Assembly: GCA_963969495.1 (NCBI GenBank)
Contig: OZ018329.1
Coordinates: forward strand, 71,637,452-71,701,451
Reading direction: 5' to 3'
DNA from: Ceratothoa steindachneri
Taxonomy: Eukaryota; Arthropoda; Malacostraca; Isopoda; Cymothoidae
DNA length: 64,000 nucleotides
Position numbers and translations under genes: made by a program. Positions 11,525 to 25,398 of the stretch are shown one piece after another. The notes beneath the pieces are model-generated. The model saw only the letters and a program-made list of their open reading frames with translations. It had not been told where the DNA came from and ran no database searches. Numbering within the stretch: position 1 is the first letter of the stretch; every line of letters starts with the position of its first letter.

Positions 11525-13517
11525 ATGCCCAATGATGAAAATAAAAAAAACCCAACCCGCAACTTCCCCTGTATCATCAATGGAGCCGTCCTCCGGCAGC
11601 TCCACCGAAAAAATGGAGGTCCCCACCCCCGTGTGCTTGCGCAGGGGACCCTCTATATCTCTCTAACCGGAGAGGAGGCTTACTCCTCTCCTTCGCCTAC
11701 GGGTGTAGGGGACTTCTCCTCACCCTCTTCTCTGGAGGTGCTTTCGGGCACCTCCCTTTTTCCAGCGACAGTCCCCTCTGTTCTTTCCAAGGGGACTGCC
11801 AAGAAAGCCAGCAGGCAGCCATTAGCCAGCCGCTCCGCATCGAAGCGGCTCGGTAGGAAAAAAACCCTTAGGGGGGAGAGGAAAGCAAGGCCCCTACGGT
11901 CGCTTCCCTCAAAAGACCTGCTGGCAAGAATATTGAACCTTGCTGGGGTCAAGGCCTGTGCCTCCCCATACAGACTAGTGACGATACTACCAACGGGACC
12001 TGCGATGTCTTGGGGGGGGGGAAACTGGAGGCCACCCTGAGGTAGACATGGTCCTTGAGGCAACTCAGCCTCAGACGGTAGGGCCTTCCATTGGGAGGGG
12101 GAATCCGGGCTCGGTGCCGAGCACCGAACTCGAATCCGCCCCTATTCAAGGTCCTCCTCAAACGGCTAGGGTTTCCAAGGCAGTACACGGAGGGGAGGGA
12201 TCTCCTCCGACCGGTGCCCCTACGACTACCAGAACTTTTTCCATTTTGGAGAAGGACATGACTAAGGCCGGTCCATCTGGCCTGGGGGCTCCTTTCGGCG
12301 GAGGTGAGTAGCGGGTTCATTCCCCGCCCTCCTCTCCAAAAAAGAAAAAGACTAAAAAGACAAAGAAGACCCGGGGCTCCTCTCCATCCGCGGGGGCTAC
12401 GGAGACGGGTGGGTCTGCTGCCACTTTGGCAAGCGACCAAGCCAAGATCGGCACATCCGGCCCCTCTGCCTCCCGGTTGCAGAGACCCTGACTAAGACCA
12501 AAAGTGCACAGGGCGGAACCTCGATGACAGCGGGGCCCCTGATTCAGAGGTCACATGGCGTTTTCGAGCCCGCTGGCTTCAAACGCTTTCTCCTTATTCG
12601 CTCCACTGATGGCACCATGTTGGCCAAGGGCAATATGATCCATCAGAGGAGAGGATTAGCTAGTGCAATTAGTAGAGAGCCAAAGGTGACCTTTTCTCGG
12701 ACGGGAGCCTTCTGGCGAATCCGGTGAATCCCGCCGAGGCGGCCAAGATAAGTGCTCTTCGGACACTTCATGGCGCCCCGGTGAGTGTGACGCTGCACTC
12801 TACTATGAACTTTGTGAAAGGAGTAGTTTATGCGAGGGAACTCGTTGACTACTCTATTGAGGACATCACCTTAGAGCTGGCCGACCATGGGGCAGTCAAG
12901 GTCGAACGTGTGATGAGAAAACAGGGAGGGGCCTCGAGACCCACCTCTACACTCTTCGTCACGTTTTGACTATGACAAGCTCCCTGAGTCGGTGCGTGCT
13001 GGTTGGTACCGCTACCGCGTGAAGGCATTCGTGCCACTGCCGCGGCGGTGCTATTACTGTCACCGCTTTGGCGATACGAATTGATCTTGTAGACGTGCAA
13101 AGTCGGGGTCACCCGAAGTCTGTGTAAATTGCTCCAAAGCTGCACACGATAAGTCTAAATCGTGTGTGGCCAAGTGTGCCAATTGCGGAGAGCCGCACCC
13201 CGCTTCTTCGAAGCAATGTGGTGCATATCTCCTTGAGAAAGAAATCCTGGCCGTTCAGGCCCAGGATCGACTCTCATTCCGCGAGGCTAAAAAGTTGGTC
13301 CTGGCGCGCCCAGCTCTGCCTGGGACGTCATATGCCTCAATAGTTAGAAAGGCACCCTCTGCTCCTGGCCCATCCAGGCTAACGAGCATGGTTGTTCCTG
13401 CGATCATTCGGAGCCCTTTTGCGGGCTCTACTCAACCCGGGCGCTCCCCTGGTAAAGCTGGCGCAAAAAAGGGTTCATCCCCAGCCCCGGCTAAAACCAG
13501 GGCTCCCCCAGCTTGAC
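11525..13517 (+). pseudogene. ORF1 (Gag-like, CCHC) of I-clade copy B, frameshifted
   Basis: This is the RNA-binding ORF1 protein of an I-like element. The first half (11525-12480) is rich in Ser, Pro, Gly and Thr and falls in at least three frames. The middle (12524-12969) contains a folded-looking region with MNFVKGVVYARELVDY, related to 3639-3790 in copy A. The zinc-knuckle block follows (about 13040-13230): CYYCHRFGDTN, then VCVNCSKAAHD, then CANCGEPHPASSKQC, three CCHC-type units as is usual for this clade. The C-terminal tail (13230-13517) is basic and proline-rich. Frameshifts near 12040, 12310, 12500 and 12970, and a stop in the knuckle region, prevent translation as one protein. Confidence 0.75.
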
Positions 13518-13624
13518 CGTTTCCCGTAAGGCTAAACGGCCACGTGCCTACACCGAGTCGTTAGACTCAGAGGGGGCAACACCCTTAAGTTGGTCGCCAG
13601 GCCATCTTCCGGGGTTCCTAAAGC

Positions 13625-13700
13625 TGTTATACGAACATAAGAACATAAGAAACGGAGGAGACTGCAACAGACCATTCATGGCCTACACTTGGCAGCTCCT
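13625..13700 (+). repeat. CR1-type fragment with repeated AACATAAG motif
   Basis: The segment contains GAACATAAGAACATAAGAAA followed by 'GGAGACTGCAACAGACC...GGCCTACACTTGGCAGCTCCTG'. From memory this resembles a short tail segment common in CR1-like repeats. It sits at the left edge of the inverted duplication inside I-clade copy B, so two foreign pieces meet here. The assignment rests on recollection of the motif only. Confidence 0.35.
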
Positions 13701-13870
13701 GTAAAGAGAAAGGAAGAACGGAGACATCATGCCGGGTGTAAACCGCGCATCCCCCAGTCCGGTTATCCCGTGGTGGTGGGGTCGCAAGACCCTTATACCA
13801 TGGGCGGGTGGGCAGGGGGCACGCGCCTAGCATGGTCTCCTGCAAAAAGATAGGTAACGGGGAACGGGAT
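13700..13870 (-). repeat. Inverted copy of the ORF2 start region within I-clade copy B
   Basis: Read on the - strand, this stretch repeats about 14275-14430 of the same element: both encode GACPLP then PWYKG, then A-T-P-x-P-R-D. The spacer is roughly 400 bp. The I-clade fragment at 41.56-41.72 kb has only the forward version, so the inverted piece is extra material, inserted or rearranged in this copy. Confidence 0.75.
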
Positions 13871-14204
13871 TAGACGAGCATCCGAAAGGAGGACAGCAAC
13901 AGAGGAGCTTCGGCTCCTTCGCCCATGCCTAGTGGTGAAGCGAGTGCCTAGGAGACGGTGGTTTCTCGAAAAGAGTGCCCCCCCGCCTCCGAAGCCGCAA
14001 CGCCCACCTAAGGTTTCGAGGTGGAGGGAGGAAAAGACTCGCATGGCGAGCCCAACCCACCCTAATAAGTCCTCGAAGGCGACAGCGCCTTAAGCGCTTT
14101 GTCCGGCCAACAGCGCACGGGGTTCTGCCTCCGGGAAGCGTACGGCCATTCCGGTGAGGGTCTTCTATTCGAGGCAGGCCCCCCGCGTCCCCGAGCTAGG
14201 CCTG

Positions 14205-17200
14205 GAGGGCATATTCCTCCAATGGAATTGCCGTGTACTCCGGGACAACTGGGAGGAGCTGCGGAGGCTCGTCTCGTCCCGTTCCCCGTTAGCTATCTTT
14301 TAGCAGGATACCATGCCAGGCGCGTGCCCCCTGCCCGCCCTCCCATGGTATAAGGGTCGTGCGACCCCAACACCACGGGATGGCCGGGCTGAGGGCATGA
14401 TGTCTCCGTTCTTCCTTTCTCTTTGGATACCTCCTTTTAGGCAATGGCTATGCAGCTGCACCTGGATAGGAGGTATACTATCATTTCTGCGTACATTCCA
14501 CTGTCAGCTGACTTCGACGCGGGGGACTTCCGCCACGTCGTGGCACGATTGCCGAGGCCCTTTCTCTTGCTTGGAGATCTAAACGGCAGGCATCCTCTCT
14601 TGAGAGATTACTCAATAAGTCCCAGGGAACAAGTCCTTGCCGATCTGATCAAAGAGCTTGAGATGGGTGTCCTAAACGTGGATGAGTTTACGCATCACTG
14701 TCCGAGAACCGCTTCATTTTCTTGCCTTGACCTATCTTTGTGCTCTTTGGATGCACAGCCTGATTTTGATTGGGGAGTGGTCGATGACCTCCATGGTAGT
14801 GATCACTTTCACATTCAATTATCATTTTCAGGGCAACTGCCGCCTGAGAGCCCACCTCGGTGGTGCTTGGCGCAGGCGTGGTGGCCTCCCTTTTAGGAAA
14901 TGACTGAATTCTCTATCCCAGTCGAGGAGTTTAGGTCGGTAGATGAGGCCGTTGAGTTCTTCTCCGGCAACCTCATCCGTGGGCTTGACTACTATTCCTA
15001 GGACGTCTGGCCGTTTTCCACGCCGACCACTCCCGTGGTGGTCGGCCGAGTGTGAGGCCGCCCTCAAACAGAAGCGTTATGCCTACATGCGCTATAAGCG
15101 CCGCCCGAACGATTGCGCTGTCGCTGAATTTCGTCGGGCTAGGACTAGAGCTAGGTTCCGGTATATTTCGAAGCACGCCCGCCGCTCTTCTTGGCGAGTA
15201 TACGTGTCTTCACTTAACGGGAAACTCCTTTAGCAGAGGTGTGGAAGCGAGTCTAAAGGATTCGGGGCAAGTTCTCGCAGGACCCCCTTCTCGTTCTCCA
15301 GGAGAATGGGACCGCAATCTCGGACCCCGCGTCCGTGGCGGAATCCTTCGCGACCGCTTTTTCCGCACTCTCTATCCGGGATGCTGCTCCGCCAACATTC
15401 ATTGCACGTCGTCATGTCGCGGAAGGCCGCCAGCTGGATTTTACCTCCAGAGGCGGAGAACCCTTCAACGACAGGTTTACTGTGAGTGAGTTGCGCTCCG
15501 CTCTTGCTTCGTGCGCGGACACCGCCCATGGTCCGGACGATGTTCCGTACGCCATGCTTCGACACCTGGGTGAGCGAGCCTTGGTCTTTCTCTTAGATTT
15601 GTTCAAGAGGATCTGGGTGGAGGGTGTTCTTCCGGATTTTCCGGGGAGAGATCACTCTACTCCGACCGGTTTCCGACCAATCTCTCTAACCTCTTGCTTG
15701 TGAAAGTTGATGGAGAATTGGTAAATGTTAGATTAGCCTTTTTCCTGGACAGCGGAGGCCATCTGTCTTCTGCACAGTGCGGCTTCCGCAAGTTCCACTC
15801 CACGTCGGATGCTCTGCTCCGACTGGAAAATACCGTCTGCGAGGCCTTCCTTCGTAGACAGCACTACGCCACGGTATTTTTCGATCTGGAGAAGGCCTAT
15901 GATACCGCATGCCGATACGGTATCATTGAAACTCTCCACACGATGGGGGCGAGGGGACGCCTCCCAATGTTTATATCTGAATTTTTGTGAGATCGTCGAT
16001 TCCGCGTACGGGTGGAGGGGAGCCCTCTACGGCCCAAAGGAGCAGGAGGAGGGTGTCCCGCAGGAAAGTGTCCTCAGTGTTACACTCTTTGCCATGAGCA
16101 TCAACGGCATCACCTCGGTGCTGCCGGAAGATGTTCTCGCTATGCTCTACGTGGACGACCTTTCGATCTCTTTTGGCGCGGCCCAGATGCCAACTCTGGA
16201 GCGTCGACTCCAACAGGCATTGAACCGCTTCTCTCGCTATGCCGAAGCGCACAGGTTTCGGTTTTCCTTGGCCAAGACTAAGTTGGTGCACTTCTGCCGC
16301 CATCCACGGTTCTACCCCGACCCAGACTTGTTTCTTAATGGGGTACGCCTGGAAGTGGTTGAAGGTTGAATCGCACTGTTTCCTTGGTCTTGTATTTGAC
16401 CGAATCCTCACCTAGGAAGCTCATATTCGCAGCCTTAGGGTCTCTTGTACCCGCGCCATGGATATTCTCCGTTCCGTGACGTTCAGCGTTTAGGTCGCTG
16501 ATAGGGCTACTGCCTTACTTTTTTACCGATCCTTTGTTCGTTCGAAGCTCGACTACGGATGTGAGTTTTATGCATCCGCAGCCAAGCGTTTATTGTGGAA
16601 GGTGGATTCGATCCACCACACCGGCTTTCGCCTTGCGACCGGTGCCTCCCGCACTTCCCCCATTAAGAGCCTGTTGGTCGATGCTGGGGAGATGCCACTC
16701 ACTCTGCGCCGCGTGCAGTGCACCACTCGCCTGTACACGCGAGCCCGGTGCCTCCCTCAGTCGCCAACAGCTTTCACTGCATCCGCAGCTGATCTCTACG
16801 GTGTCCATGCCGCCGAGAGACGCCAGTCATACCCTAAGCCCTTTGGGTTTAGGGCCAGGAAACTCCTTCGAGAGCTAGATATAGTTCTCGGGCCGGTGGC
16901 CCCTCTGGTTCTGCCCAGGACGCCACCCTGGAGGGTACCACATTTGGCTATTTGTCGCCATGCCTCTGCTCCCAAAGTTTGTCCGGCGCCGGGATTATTG
17001 CGTTTGACCTTTTTGGAGCACACCTCGTGTCACGCTGGAACTGTGCCAGTGTATACGGATGGCTCCAAGTCCGAAGAGGGGGGCGGCTTCCACGCCGTAT
17101 TTCCTCTGTTTGAAGTCAGCGGGGCTCTGCCGGGCGCTGCGTCTGTCTTCACGGCCGAACTGGTGGCAATACACCACTCGGTACGGGAGATTACGCGACA

Positions 17201-17811
17201 TGCCCGGTTCGGAGACCGGATTGTTTCTATAGCGACTCACAAAGCTCCCTGAGTGCTCTCGGGGCATTGGAATGTCCGCATCCCCTGGTTCGCGATATCC
17301 GTTTCCACGGTTTTAGCGAGCCGGGCGGATGTCGAGATTATCTTCTGCTGGGTTCCTGGCCATGTAGGAATTGTGTGGAATGAGGGCGCCAAAGAGTCCG
17401 CCAGGACACTGCGACCAGACCAGCGTTTCGCTCTTCCTCACACAGACTTCATGGCAGGAATACGGGCAGCTCTTCGGACTGCTTGGCAAAGAAGATGGGA
17501 GACGGTCGAAGAGAACTTAAACTTTCGTGCCATTGCGCAGCGACTGGACCTATCCCCCAATGCCGCGACGGCTTCAGGTCGCTTTCTGTCGTCTCCGAAT
17601 CAGGCACACTCGTGTGACGCATCGCTATCTGATGGAGTGCTCACCAGCGCCCTATTGCGACGACCGCGTCATCCCTCAGACTTTTCGGCACATTGTTGTC
17701 GAATGTCCCAGTCTGGGTGATCTTCGCGCACGATACCTGTCCCGGTACCGGGATGGGCAGGGTCGCTACCGCCTGTCCCTTGTACTCGGGACGAGTTCGT
17801 GGACTTTTTGA
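14205..17811 (+). pseudogene. ORF2 (EN-RT-RNase H) of I-clade copy B, frameshifted
   Basis: The protein would perform target-primed reverse transcription. The endonuclease begins near 14205 (GIFLQWNCR) and continues at 14444-14896 with LLGDLNGRHPLL (catalytic GDxN strand) and SDHFHI. RT covers about 14910-16470: YRPISLTS-like at 15670, FFDLEKAYDT at 15877, and the catalytic LYVDDLSISFG at about 16145-16178. RNase H covers about 17049-17390 with VYTDGSKSEEG, FTAELVAI and FCWVPGHVG. Near the end, YLMECSPAPYC and HIVVECPSLGD form the Cys/His C-terminal motif usual in this clade. Frameshifts near 14900, 15240, 15700, 15990 and 16370 and stops at 15987 and 17250 inactivate it. Confidence 0.8.
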
Positions 17812-18065
17812 CTTTTGGGGGAAGGCCGGGCTTCTCCCCTTTATTTAAGTAGGTTCTGTTTTTTTTTCTTTGTAGGTTGCACGCTCCTGCACCGGGGTGA
17901 GTAGGACCTCTCCCCGCTGCCGGAGATTGCTTCCTGATTGTTAAGTTTTTCCAAATTTTATCATTGTTATGTTTTCATATTTTTATTTTAAAGTAGGCTA
18001 GTTCTACGCTGTCGTGTTTCCGGCGACTTATGCCCAAGTGGGCAGTTGCCAGATCGGCTCTATAA

Positions 18066-19100
18066 AAAAACAAAATAACAAAAAAAACCATCGCTTTCTG
18101 TACAGATCTCTTCCTTACTAACTTTTTGCGTAATACGTCCTCGTTGCTATTGCGCTTTAAATTTCGAAGAAAATAGAGGTAATCCTAAAATGTGTTCGTC
18201 CGAAAATTTATGGGCCCTTTTTCTTAACTCAAAAAATGTTTTTGTTTCTGTCATTATATTTTCTCGTTTGCTATGATGTTATGCGGTTACATCATGTAAA
18301 TGTCCTCCTTCCTTTAGGAACAAACATTTTCTTACTAAATAACTTTAGTCAGTATAATCTTCTGTGACCTCTGTAGGCATTTTTCCTATCGATATACATT
18401 ATATTTTGTATGTTAAATACACAAGGCAACATGACTATAGGAAAAGCACAAAAAAGGCTTAATGTATTTTTAATTAAATATTTTTGTAAACTTAACTTAC
18501 CTTCGGAATCTTTGTTTTTATATGAAATTGTCATTATCAAGTCGAGAGCGTAAAATTCTAGAATAGGCAACTCGCGAAGGTAAACACAGAACTCAAAGGC
18601 AGAGGCGGCGGCAGAGCAGAAACGACCCCACCTCCTCTCGAATTTAAAGCGACGGCCTACCACACAAACAGTTTGTAAGGAGAGACCTGTAAAGAAAGTG
18701 GTGGAAGTAGAGGAAGTGAAAATGTATGGAAGATAGTCGCAGGCAGTGGGCTCGGTAGAGCACACAATCCTAATGATGTCAGCTGCCGCAAGGTTGGCCG
18801 TGAGTCGGGATAGAAGGATGGGAATTTTCCCTTAGGATTTCATTTTCGGAAACTTTTATATGCATCCAAAGATAAGAAAAAGTTGGGATCGAAGGAGCGC
18901 CACCATCCTCGATGAACAAGAGTGGTTAAAGATAAAAAGTAAACCAGAAATCTCTAAATTGTAGTTTGGTATAGGGGTGGGTGGGTAAGGGGTATAAAAG
19001 TACCATACTTTCTTTTTCAATTAACTTCCATCGTACCCTAATTCTCCCGCTTCTCGCCCCCTCCCCTTCTCCTCAATAACATCTACGCTGCTGTTTACAG
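18066..19100. other. End of intron 1, no gene assigned
   Basis: No recognised homology. A 138-codon - strand frame lies at 18349-18765. Its middle has an alanine/serine stretch and there is a GTAAGT site at about 18497-18502 on that strand, but there is no motif and no second exon, so I do not call it a gene. Confidence 0.5.
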
Positions 19101-19254
19101 GTCGGATTCAGCCGTGGCGTCGGATTCTGCTGTTCGGCCCGCCCGGGACGGGCAAGACCCGGCTGGCGAGGGGGTTGGCGGCTGAGCTCGGCTTAGACGT
19201 GTTCTGCGCGGCGCCGTCGACCCTCCTCTCGGCCTGGATCGGAGAATCGGAAAA
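19101..19254 (+). CDS. VPS4-like AAA ATPase, exon b (Walker A)
   Basis: The acceptor is TTTACAG ending at 19100 and the donor GTGAGG begins at 19255. The first two bases complete the glycine codon begun in exon a, and the last two begin a lysine codon completed by exon c. It encodes about 51 residues. PWRRILLFGPPGTGKTRLAR carries Walker A (GPPGTGKT), which binds ATP phosphates. The exon closes with SAWIGESEK, matching the pore-loop segment S-K-W-L-G-E-S-E-K of VPS4 that grips the ESCRT-III substrate. The exon is strikingly GC-rich compared with the AT-rich intron on either side. Confidence 0.9.
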
Positions 19255-20191
19255 GTGAGGCGGGGCGCTGCGAACCTCATTGACAATCCGTCAACGGGGT
19301 TGGGGAGGGGTGGGATAAGATAGCAAAGTTGTTGTTAGTTAAGTTAATTGCGCCACCCATCCCATTTCAATCGCGAACAAGGTGCCCCTACCGGATAACG
19401 AAATTTATATAAAGATCATAATAACAATCGTTACAAGCGCTAGGACACCGGGAGCACTTCCTCGTTAGGTAGGGAGGAACACAAGGAGGGGTAAGTACTG
19501 TGTTTTGCCACCAACGAACAATCGGGGAGCCCTTCGTCGCCCAATGGAGAGCCACCCATTCTATGTCAGGCGAGTGTGGATAGAGAAACCTTTTCGGTTC
19601 TGAGACTGAGGCGTGGTTTATTTATTTTTTTTAATTGATGTTTTCGATTTGGAAAAAATGGTTACCTATCCATGTGAATTTCTAAAAGTCTGCTGGAAAA
19701 TCACATACAGGGTATTTCTGGGGAGGTCTCGGGTTGAGGGCCGCATACAATCTCAGAGGACAGCTTAGCGCTTCTTTGATTTCATAGTGTAATCACAAAT
19801 GTTGAGACGACTTTCCCAGTGGCGGATGCAGAATAAAAATGGGGTGGGGTTACCTGAATTCCTCCCTCTGACGACTCTGAGAAAAAGGGCATTAAACATT
19901 TATAATGGTTATCTTACACATCATTTATAATAACTAACAGTAACTCACACAAGAGTGAGCACCAACTCTATCAGATCCGAATTATTTTCCACACATCAGA
20001 AAATTAGTTTTTGGACGTGAGCTAACCAAACAGGGTCATAATTAGTCACTTACGACAAACAACTGGCACCATGATTGTGGGTTTCGTATTCCCCTACCAC
20101 GGGGGAGGTTCCCAGAAGACAAAACCCGATATATGTAGTTGAAAATTGACTTTCTTGGATGGGGCGTGTTCATGTCTTCTCTCTATCGAAG
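19255..20191. other. Intron 2, no gene seen
   Basis: An intron of 937 bp with GTGAGG and AAG borders. Nothing was recognised inside it on either strand. Confidence 0.6.
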
Positions 20192-20311
20192 GTTGATCAG
20201 AGAGCTTTTCGAGACGGTGAGAGGAAGCCCTGAAAAGAGCCTCATTTTTATTGACGAGGTCGATTCGTTGTGTCGGACGAGGACACCCACGGAAGATGAG
20301 CATTCGAGGAG
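20192..20311 (+). CDS. VPS4-like AAA ATPase, exon c (Walker B)
   Basis: The exon starts after ATCGAAG at 20185-20191 and ends before the donor GTTAGT at 20312. It encodes about 40 residues, beginning LIRELFETVRGSPEKS and containing SLIFIDEVDSLCRTR. The D-E pair of Walker B, which activates water for ATP hydrolysis, is intact, and the following D-S-L-C-x-x-R matches VPS4 and katanin. The exon ends DEHSR plus two bases of an arginine codon finished by exon d, giving S-R-R-V-K-T-E, equivalent to A-R-R-I-K-T-E in VPS4. That junction is strong evidence that this exon and 47115-47270 belong to one gene. Confidence 0.88.
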
Positions 20312-20980
20312 GTTAGTGAAGATCATAAGATAGAGTTGGGTCTTTGCATCGCTTTGTATTATCGAGTTATTTTTTTTTACCGCTGATTCATACCGTCTAA
20401 CGCCTAACTCAGGAGGTGTGTTATTTTAGCGTGGGGGTCCGAGTCCTGATACCATATGGCAATGCCCACAAAGTCGACTCAAATTGGAACTCCTATCCGG
20501 TGACTGAGCATACTCATTGTGTCTTAAGTTCACTCAATGCGGGAAGTGGCGTTTTTCAATCCTCCCCCTCTAGAGAAGGGTAATAAATTGGTAGGGGTCT
20601 TAGCATCGATCTGCCCTCAATTTATATTTCTCAGTAGAGACTATAGTTTAACGTGCCCTGGCTCGTTGGGGGCCTGGCAACGAAGCCGCTTATCAAGATG
20701 CCCTGTTAGGAGGCTCCGGACAGGACTGTTAGTCCCACTTCCATTCAGTGATCTCCTTCCACACGTGGAGGTGATCCACAATGCACAGTGACTTGCTACC
20801 TGTCAAATTTCACCGCATTAAACCCCTCCTCAGCTACTGGGCATCACCCTTTCACCGCCCCAGCCCCAAAAGGTGGCGATGGCCCATCTCCGCCTTGGTT
20901 ACACCAGACGATTTTTATTGTCTCGAATTTAAAGCGAAACACCAACGAGGGCGAACCCCGGAGAAAGTGAAATGTGTGAA
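20312..20980. other. Start of intron 3, no gene seen
   Basis: No motif was recognised in any frame. The stretch leads into the (CA)n/(TA)n tract at 20981. Confidence 0.55.
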
Positions 20981-20981
20981 A

Positions 20982-21076
<95 letters not shown>
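20981..21076. repeat. (CA)n followed by (TA)n microsatellite
   Basis: Pure CA dinucleotides run at about 20981-21003 and continue directly into pure TA dinucleotides at 21004-21076. Confidence 0.97.
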
Positions 21077-21077
<1 letters not shown>

Positions 21078-21117
21078 CCTAACCTATCCTATCCTAATCT
21101 TAACCTGACCTAACCTA
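21077..21117. repeat. Degenerate CCTAA (arthropod telomere-like) run
   Basis: CCTAA-type pentamers and variants (CCTAA, CCTAT, CCTGA) follow the (TA)n tract: AACCTAACCTATCC, then CCTAATC and CCTAACCTAAACG. CCTAA is the complement of the common arthropod telomere unit TTAGG. The run is too short and degenerate to be a working telomere. Confidence 0.6.
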
Positions 21118-21575
21118 AACGTCATGAAAACAGTCTCTGCGCATAAAAAAACAAGAAAATAGTCATTGCACAGAAGAAAATCAGGAAAATAGTTTTTGCG
21201 CACACAAAAAGGTCATGAAAATAATCGTTGCGCCCTACAAGGGGCTTGGAAACGTCCAATACACACAAAAATCATTAAAATAGTCAGTGCGCACAGAAAC
21301 TCATGGAAATAATCATTGCGCACAAAGTAGGGCCTGAAAACAGTCTGTGCGCATAATTTAGCCAAGAAAAGCAGTCGGGCACACAAGAAAATCAGAAAAT
21401 TAGGATGTAAGCACAAAAAGGTCAAGAAAACATTACGCACAAAAAGGGCTGAAAAAACCCATTGTACACAAAAATCGCATATGCAAACACCAAAAAACGC
21501 ATGGAAACTGCCATTGCGCAAAAAAAAGGCATAAAAACAACCATTGCGCACACAAGTAAAGGACTTGGAAAGGAC
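21118..21575. repeat. Degenerate minisatellite, about 35-45 bp unit
   Basis: A unit built around 'GTCATGAAAA-(C/T)AGTC-(A/T)(T/C)TGCGCACA' recurs about 11-12 times with spacing changes, e.g. near 21120, 21155, 21198, 21240, 21280 and 21320. The TGCGCA core is the most constant part. Open frames over this region are by-products of the repeat. Confidence 0.8.
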
Positions 21576-21809
21576 GCGGCAATGAAAATGTAATTTTATT
21601 ATTAAATCTGCCTACTAAAGGGGCAGCGGGAACGTCTCGAGTTCTTTGCCGTCAATGGTTATGCTTTTTGTTTTACGCGAAGTATCCAGTCTAAAGGGAG
21701 CAGGCAGGAATTAGGGGGGTAAACGGGATTCCGTGACGCTACTAAGGGAATGAATTGAGTTAATGAACAAGGACTAATGATTCTAATCTCTTGACCCATG
21801 AGAGTCTGC

Positions 21810-22734
<925 letters not shown>

Positions 22735-22772
22735 CAAAACTTTTAGCAATGGAAACATTCTCCCCCTTCAAG

Positions 22773-22795
<23 letters not shown>
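22735..22795. repeat. Perfect 23-bp palindrome with 15-nt loop
   Basis: The left arm at 22735-22757 and right arm at 22773-22795 are exact inverted complements (CAAAACTTTTAGCAATGG is the start of the left arm). The right arm is the first readable Penelope-like coding sequence, so the palindrome marks the 5' edge of that element at its junction with hAT-1. Confidence 0.95.
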
Positions 22796-24729
<1,934 letters not shown>

Positions 24730-24929
24730 ACTTAACAGAATAACTTAAAAGGGCTCACGGCCCCATGTATATCCTTCAGTCCGAAGGGGAAAAAGGGAAG
24801 TGGGGCTCAAAGGGTGGGAAGGGGGAATTATACTATTAAGTTGAAGAAGTTTAGACCAAAATTGGTAGCCTCGAAGTGGTTTGACCTGCGGTAAACACCA
24901 TAAACTATGATAGGAAAGGAAAAGCATGG

Positions 24930-25330
24930 GAATCCGAGGACCTACCCTTAACATTAGCCCACTGCTGGTTTCTCTCAATTTCATTTTTAATCTCTTCCTT
25001 TGGATTCTGGCCGATCCACGGGTCCAGCCTTCGGCATATCATACTTCTGTGAGCTTGGATCTGAGGAGTAGTACTAGGCTGGAGGTTTATTTCCCTCAGA
25101 ATTTTAATTCTAACTTCCTTTGTGATGGTTTCAATATCTTTCTCCTTTTCTCATATAGCAACATACCCTGTCGGAGAGTCGATTAAGCGAAGGACTGCCA
25201 CATTTAGCCTTCTGAATAAGGTTTCATACACCTTTCCCTTATTCCGTTTTTCTAGACCATTTATGGTTCTCAGCCGGATTCTTGCAGCACTGAAGTCCGC
25301 CATTTCGGCTTGTGTGCAACCCCTTGAAGA
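24930..25330 (-). pseudogene. ORF1 fragment of a Jockey/L2-like retrotransposon
   Basis: Read on the - strand, this segment contains PQIQAHRSMICRRLDPWIGQ. It aligns with PPQIMANRSVICRKIESWIG at about 29263-29325 of the nearly full element on the + strand. Upstream residues (NVAVLRLIDSPTGYVAI, then KEVRIKILREINLQP) also follow the same order. One stop is visible in the conserved part. Only the N-terminal half of ORF1 is present and the orientation is opposite to the main copy. The role inferred is an RNA-binding protein of the element. Confidence 0.6.
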
Positions 25331-25390
25331 GGGGAGTGCACTTACTTTCTCCCTTATCTTATTTGTTGTTTATTTGTATGGGGACCTACA

Positions 25391-25398
25391 AATCTGTG
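25391..25398. repeat. Left 8-bp target site duplication of hAT-2
   Basis: AATCTGTG, matched exactly by 26690-26697 on the other side of the element. Eight base pairs is the usual hAT duplication length. Confidence 0.92.

Larger units (their letters stand above)
11030..18065 (+). mobile_element. I-clade non-LTR retrotransposon, copy B, nearly full length
   Basis: This is the best kept I-like copy in the window: a GC-rich 5' leader (about 11030-11520), ORF1 (11525-13517), ORF2 with endonuclease, RT and RNase H (about 14205-17811), and a 3' UTR ending near 18065 in 'CTATAAAAAAACAAAA'. The related fragment at 41.2-43.68 kb ends the same way ('GGGCTCTTAAAATAAATAAA'), which supports the 3' end. 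It is GC-rich compared with the surrounding intron. ORF1 and ORF2 are broken by frameshifts, and between them lies an inverted duplication (13700-13870). The 5' boundary is an estimate, and no target duplication was found. Confidence 0.85.

Noticed and set aside
11088..12440. Several long - strand frames
   Set aside because: They are antisense to GC-rich ORF1 of I-clade copy B. High GC content lengthens chance frames.
18349..18765. 138-codon open frame on the - strand before exon b
   Set aside because: No recognisable motif, no partner exon, and only a single donor-like site. It is likely chance.
21077..21117. Chromosome end (telomere)
   Set aside because: Only about 40 bp of degenerate CCTAA units, flanked by ordinary sequence on both sides.
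21213..21551. 112-codon - strand frame rich in Phe, Leu and Cys
   Set aside because: It lies wholly inside the TGCGCA minisatellite, and the protein periodicity follows the DNA repeat.
21118..21575. CRISPR array
   Set aside because: The repeat units are degenerate, there are no unique spacers of fixed length, and the genome is eukaryotic.
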